A DNA stretch of 38,086 bases from Lingula anatina (taxonomy: Eukaryota > Brachiopoda > Lingulata > Lingulida > Lingulidae). Positions 33,010-38,086 of the stretch are shown here, piece by piece. Every line of letters begins with the position of its first letter. Positions within the stretch are counted from its first letter, which is position 1. Under the pieces are notes generated by a model. It had not been told where the DNA came from. It saw only the letters and a program-made list of their open reading frames with translations, and searched no databases. The stretch spans positions 126,992 through 165,077 of the forward strand of contig NW_019775493.1 in the NCBI RefSeq assembly GCF_001039355.2. Reading direction: 5' to 3'. The position numbers and the translations under genes were made by a program.

Positions 33010-33450
33010 TAATACCGGAACCGTTGAAGTTCTTTGAATCAGATCAACTCGAACTGAATATTATAAGAAGTGGTTTTCGCTGTGACAACATGTTTAGTAT
33101 CCTCGGATGTTCAGTTGTATAATTTACCAAACACTCCAACGCACAATTAATTGTTTCTTCAATTTAATGAATACACTCATAGGCTACCAAATTATGCCGC
33201 TATAAATATTTAATCTTCAAATTAGAAACAGCTTGTTTAAACGGTAAACATCTCTAAAGTATGCAGTAATTTTACCCTTATAAGTACGTGACTTTTTTAA
33301 ATATTAGTGTCTCTAATAAGCAGCGTGCACCCTTCTCGCCAGACAATTACAGAAGTTATCTTGAAATTATACAATATTGTCGGTCAGAAAGCCACAAGAT
33401 ATTCGGAATAATTCTTTTTTTTTTTTTTTTTTTTAGAGAGCCCATACCAG
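33010..33450. repeat. Dispersed repeat R, copy 2
   Basis: Matches 20840-21480 from the GGAACCGTTGAAGTTCTTTGA block through GTGTCTCTAATAAGCAGCG to the AAAGCCACAAGA block, with one internal block instead of two, and ends after a poly-T tract near 33435. It stops at AGCCCATACCAG, the same point where unit C and D flank sequence follows copy 1. Confidence 0.6.
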
Positions 33451-36400
33451 TAGTTCATTTACAATGTCGATAATTCATATATAGGTTATGTTACACACTT
33501 CTCACTAGATCACAACAGTCTTATAGAACTATACGGAACTTTGCCAAGCTGAGAACCAGAGCTTGAATAATTCTTATTCTTGGCGCAGACTCTTGTAAAA
33601 TAAAAAATATATATATTGCTCCTGAGCGGTTGGAAAATCAAAAGTACACACATAGAAATTACATGATTAGACCATGGCTTGCATATTTTGTGACCGTTTG
33701 TTTTATTGATACGCTTGCTCGGACACGGTGCACAGAACAGGCAAGGACTCTGTTAAGAACTGCGTCAACAGCCAAATGTCACAGTCTTAATTCAACCAAA
33801 TATACATGCATTAAAACAATACGCCTCTCCTTTACATGATATTAGAGAAAACCTTCGTGTACACCTTTTTCTTCAAAATGGACATTTGTAATGAAATAAT
33901 ATACATTTTACGTGAGGGATACTTTAAAATATATCATAACCGAAGTGTTAATGTCAGCGTTGAATTGATTTATGTTGTTTATTTATGTCGATTTGAACTT
34001 GATAAGTATTCAAACATAACATGAATGTATTTTAAGACTTAAACAAAAATACGCTCCGGCAGGTGAAAAAGATTATTGCATCGGTCGACAACTGCGACGC
34101 AACGGCGACGACGGCGACAAGGGCAGGCACTTGTAATCAAGATGCAAACGGGCTATAAACAAAGTGTCCCAAAATTCAATCACGATTAACATTTCATAAT
34201 TCTAATTTCCCAGAGACAATCTGAGCACCAGCATTCATTAAGCCATACATGTTCTCCTTAATGAATGTTGTGACGAACGCCTTTCAAACTTATTATTTAT
34301 GCACCATTAGAAAGTGTTAATTGCGTAGGACATAGACAAAACATACAAGACCCTATGTTTGACTCGCACGCAACCCATTGTCGTAAAATACGGTACATTT
34401 CACATCTGTTTGATAGTTACATATCTAAAAATCCAATAAAAAAATCTAATAGCATAGATATGCCATCTGATTTCTGATATTTTTAAAAACTTTGTTGATT
34501 AAAGTAAATCTCGTCACACTTTTTTATCACTTGTAAGTAAATGTAGCTCTCCTGGACCATGCAGGTATCGGTGGGGCGGGGTGGGGCGAATTATCGGACT
34601 TTTGATGGATTTTTCCATTTGTCTCATTTGAGCTTACCATGATCATTCAGATCATGTTAACAATTAACTTTTTTCATTAAAAAACGTGTTTTTGTTTCTT
34701 TTTGATGAATATTGCTTTCTTTTTCTTCAATTTTTTAATCTTTTGTTTATTGATCTGTAGCAGGTCAGGCGTATTTAAATTAAAATCAGCATAGGCCATA
34801 CTGAAATCCATGCCTCAGACAATTTAAATTATATTCATTCCATTTCAATTCATTTCTTCGCTGGTACATTGGTAATCATCAACTTACACAATATAATATA
34901 ATATAATTATAATTATACAATTGGTGCATTACCATTCTGAAATTGATGTTTGCATTATCAGTATGTGAAGTAACACAGATCTCTTCATAATATGGACAGA
35001 TGTGCAATTTAAGTCACTACTAAAATATTCTAACTTAACGGTGAAACACAGTTTCCGGGCGCGTTTACAGGTTTGTCGTTAGCATAAATAATGCAAAATT
35101 GTAGGATAATTACAATTTACAAAAATATACTAGGAGTTATAAATTATAGATATTTTCATCACATTCCTAATAAAGTCATTTTAGCTATGATAAGAGTTTT
35201 AGCTCATTTTCATCATGCCATCGCCAAAGAGTTGAGAAACATATGCTTCTTATCTGATGACTCAAGTACAACAGTTTAGGAAAATGGGTGTGATCTTATG
35301 TATTAATAAGATAACATATGTTTTGCAGTCCTCCATATACAAGATACAAGAGATCCATAGATTCGTATCCATAGATTGTATATCTATTCATAATTTATAA
35401 TTGTATGTGACTAAGTGGCTTAAAATCTGCCTGGATTCCAATCTGGCTTGGAACATATATACCTTAATCTACAGAAATAATAATTGCAAAATTAACCCTT
35501 ATTTTGAAAATTAAAAAAAGAAAAGAAAAGAAAATATCCTAATTGGTTCAGAGCCTTTATAAAAAATCACTAATGGTCTTCCTTCTGCGTTCGGTATTAA
35601 TTCCCTTGTTGTCTTTGCAGTTTTTAAATGTCTGTCATTAGGGGCAGTTTCCATCCTACTCACAAACTTTTTAATTTTTTCCCAAGCAAATGTAGGCTTT
35701 TATTTTTTGGGGGTAGTGGTCAATTTTTATGTAGCTTTGAAATTTCAGCTGTATCCCTTTTTCATACCTTGGACATAATTTTTATGTCAAAGTTCATACG
35801 AAGTCATGAACTTATTTTCTTCTTACTACTTTTAAAGTTAACACAACGACGATTTTACAGTGCAATTTATTCCCGATATTGTATATTTTACATAAACATA
35901 AATATTTATCTTTAAAAGATCTATAAATAGATCTTTATCTTAAGTCTGTGTTGCAAACTTGGCAACGGCTTTAATGCTCAACAACAGTTTGCTGATTGCT
36001 GTAGTTGAGACATCGCAGCACAATTGGCCCTTCTCTGCTTTTCAGCTATGGGAAGAAATACTTCACAGTATCAAGCATAGCCATGCTTTCTACAAGAATG
36101 AAATAAGTAACACTTAAAGGAAAACAAAGATATACCGTTTCTCTTTCTCCTTAAGTGCAGAACTTAAGAGTCTGGAACCTTCTTGGGACGAAATTTTACC
36201 TCTAAAAAGACTCGGTTGCTGTTAATTTGTTGCTTTTCAAAGTAGCTGCAATCGGCTTAATTTAATCTAATTGTCTTCAAAATTACTGAAATTGCTTTAC
36301 GTGCTAAAAAATTATATTTGTGGATAAACGAAATGAAAATGCAGTCAAGAAATACAAATCGGTTGAATTTTTTGTGCCAGATTTACTGTACGGAATGGTT

Positions 36401-38010
36401 TTTGTAGCATTTAAACCAACTATCTCGACTCATGATTATAGAGAAAAATCATTATGCATGCAAATTTGAAATATTAAAAACAAACTCGATATGCAAATAA
36501 GTAGTTTCGCTTAATAAGTTCATCATTCACCAGCCACCGGAAGGACAGAAGTTTTGTCGTGATTGTAGATCCCTCATTTTTACATTCTGTTTGCCCTTTA
36601 GAATGAGATTAATAAAATGTGCAGTGCACTTAAGATCGCAGGGGATTCCGATGAAAGTTGTTTATGGAATAAAATTCAAAATATCTGAGCAAATTATACT
36701 GACGATGTTTTCTTCACAAACGATGTACATTTATTAATACTAATTCACCAGACTTTTTAATTTGAAAATGTAATATTTAGTCTTGAGGTGCATTCTCATC
36801 TGAAATAATAGAGATAACATTCCAATTTCGTTTTGTGAATTTTATCACCGAATGCTACAAAGTGTATATAAATCATTTCTAATTTTTAAATTATAATTTA
36901 AAAATATCAGAATAATACGTAGATGAACAAAACTGAATAAACAGTGTATAAAAGCGTGTATATCGTTTACAGTCTATTGGACGCGAACTGCAAAAGAGAC
37001 AAGGACATTTTACTTTTTACTGTCTTTTTTTTTCGATTTCACACGCCTAGTCGCTCTTTTTTCCTTATTGAAAGTGACCACTCGTCTGGGCTCTTTTTAC
37101 TATTTATTCTACTGTACAATACAAAACAAGTAAAAGCTATTAGGAAAATGTTATTTACTTTTGTCAGGTATGGTTGGCAAGCAAAAAATGAGAAATTTCC
37201 CTAAAAAAATATAAAGACAGTAAAAACTTGTGTTGAAATACCGTGTGTGGTGTTTTCTAAACCGCAAAATTATACATGTCCGCTTTAATGATAAGATTTG
37301 AGGTGACAATAAATGGAAATAAAAATATTGATATACCTTATATACAAAACAACAAAGATTGAAAAGAACAGAATGGCAGAACGCACAGAGGGAAGAAACG
37401 CGTCTTTTGGGTCTCACTTTCGCTTATTTGACGGCATGTAAGTCTTTTCTGCAACTATTGAGCTTTTCTAAAATTGAGCGTTTGCAAAACAAAGAAAGGC
37501 CTCTTTATCGTGGAACATGATGTTAATTCCCCAATTCAGACCATCTTTTAAACAAAGGCCACGCCATCTGCGCTCACCGAGGCTGTCGTCAAACGCCCTG
37601 TCAACTGTCAGAACCTAAATTGATTTCGGGGGCAAGCACCGGGTTGTAATCTCCACTTATCACAACCGTTTATCTTCACGATGACTGTGTATGACGTGGC
37701 TTCACAATGCGACGCTATGACCAACACGGAACAGAGGGGGTTTCGATGATTGAGATTCGAGGCAGTACAAGGAAGAGATAGCGTTTCATTGCTTAGTAAG
37801 TGAAGACGTCACTTAGAGAAGAATGTGGATAAAATACTTTCATCTTGATAGCATCAGTGTTGTCAATGGTTTGCGCTTATATCTCAAAACCTCCATGGAT
37901 TTTTCCCAACTGTTTTTTTTTTTTCTGAATGGAACTTTTAGTTATATCTGAGATTCCTTTATTAACATATTGATGATAAAATTATTTCCACGTCCCTGTC
38001 CACATTTAGT
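33451..38010. other. Gene-poor right flank, nothing recognised
   Basis: About 4.5 kb of AT-rich DNA. I found no domain-bearing open frame, splice-linked exon set, tRNA or rRNA. Minor features are a CGACGGCGAC-rich patch at 34089-34125, a GTGGGGCGGGG patch near 34572 and a TAATATAATATAATTATAATTAT patch near 34892. A gene whose exons are unfamiliar could still be hidden here. Confidence 0.5.
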
Positions 38011-38034
38011 CTCTCTCTCTCGCCCCCCCCTCTT

Positions 38035-38086
<52 letters not shown>
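38011..38086. repeat. (CT)n(GT)n microsatellite at window end
   Basis: CT repeats, a short C run, further CT and then GT repeats to the last base. The form is the same as in the introns of genes B-D, and the window ends in it, as would a contig broken at a microsatellite. Confidence 0.95.

Noticed and set aside
1-38086. CRISPR arrays, bacterial operons or phage features
   Set aside because: The window is spliced eukaryotic DNA; the repeats are microsatellites, transposon ends and long duplications, with no regular spacer pattern.

Overview
This is eukaryotic nuclear DNA from an invertebrate animal, probably a marine lophotrochozoan such as a mollusc. The basis is AT-rich sequence, many small introns, abundant (CT)n(GT)n microsatellites, frequent TACATGTA-type words and a local family of secreted lectin-like genes. 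The species assignment is inference. Single N characters at 6196 and 26941 look like assembly joins, and the window begins and ends in microsatellites, so it may be a whole scaffold.

Two gene types account for essentially all recognisable coding sequence. The first is a family of secreted proteins with the layout signal peptide, von Willebrand factor A (vWA) domain with an intact MIDAS metal site, a Cys-bounded helical neck, and a C-type lectin-like domain (CTLD). I joined seven exons by splice sites and reading phase. Three minus-strand copies (B 14843-18566, C 23127-26596, D 28661-32117) each give an unbroken 408-residue precursor. A fourth copy lies on the plus strand (A 479-2630, exons 3-7; its 5' end is off the window), and exons 5-7 of A appear again at 6376-7628 (A'). 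The second gene is TRPT1, the tRNA 2'-phosphotransferase, complete on the minus strand in eight exons at 9120-13294 (218 residues). Its last four exons are repeated at 4138-5492.

Layout: 1-6195 holds A, an intergenic stretch and the 3' half of TRPT1. After the N, 6198-11128 repeats 1161-6195 almost exactly and continues into the rest of TRPT1. Removing one repeat unit would leave one continuous A and one continuous TRPT1, which suggests two haplotypes placed in tandem. Gene B with its 3' flank at 13300-18700 is an inverted relative of A. The stretch 18700-21400 is gene-poor, with a SINE-like head and an internally duplicated repeat. Units 21419-26932 and 26950-32461 are near-identical, each with one complete gene (C, D) and an orphan copy of TRPT1 exon 1. 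From 32462 to the end I see no convincing gene, only a diverged repeat copy and simple sequence.

The most interesting points are: the vWA-neck-CTLD cluster, whose lectin fold has lost the usual calcium/sugar motifs; protein differences concentrated in exon 7, the lectin loop exon, in both near-identical pairs; a 468-bp palindromic element with perfect 9-bp target duplications inside TRPT1; an ~895-bp inverted-repeat element in an intron of B; and two ~30-bp palindromes inserted with 7-8 bp target duplications.
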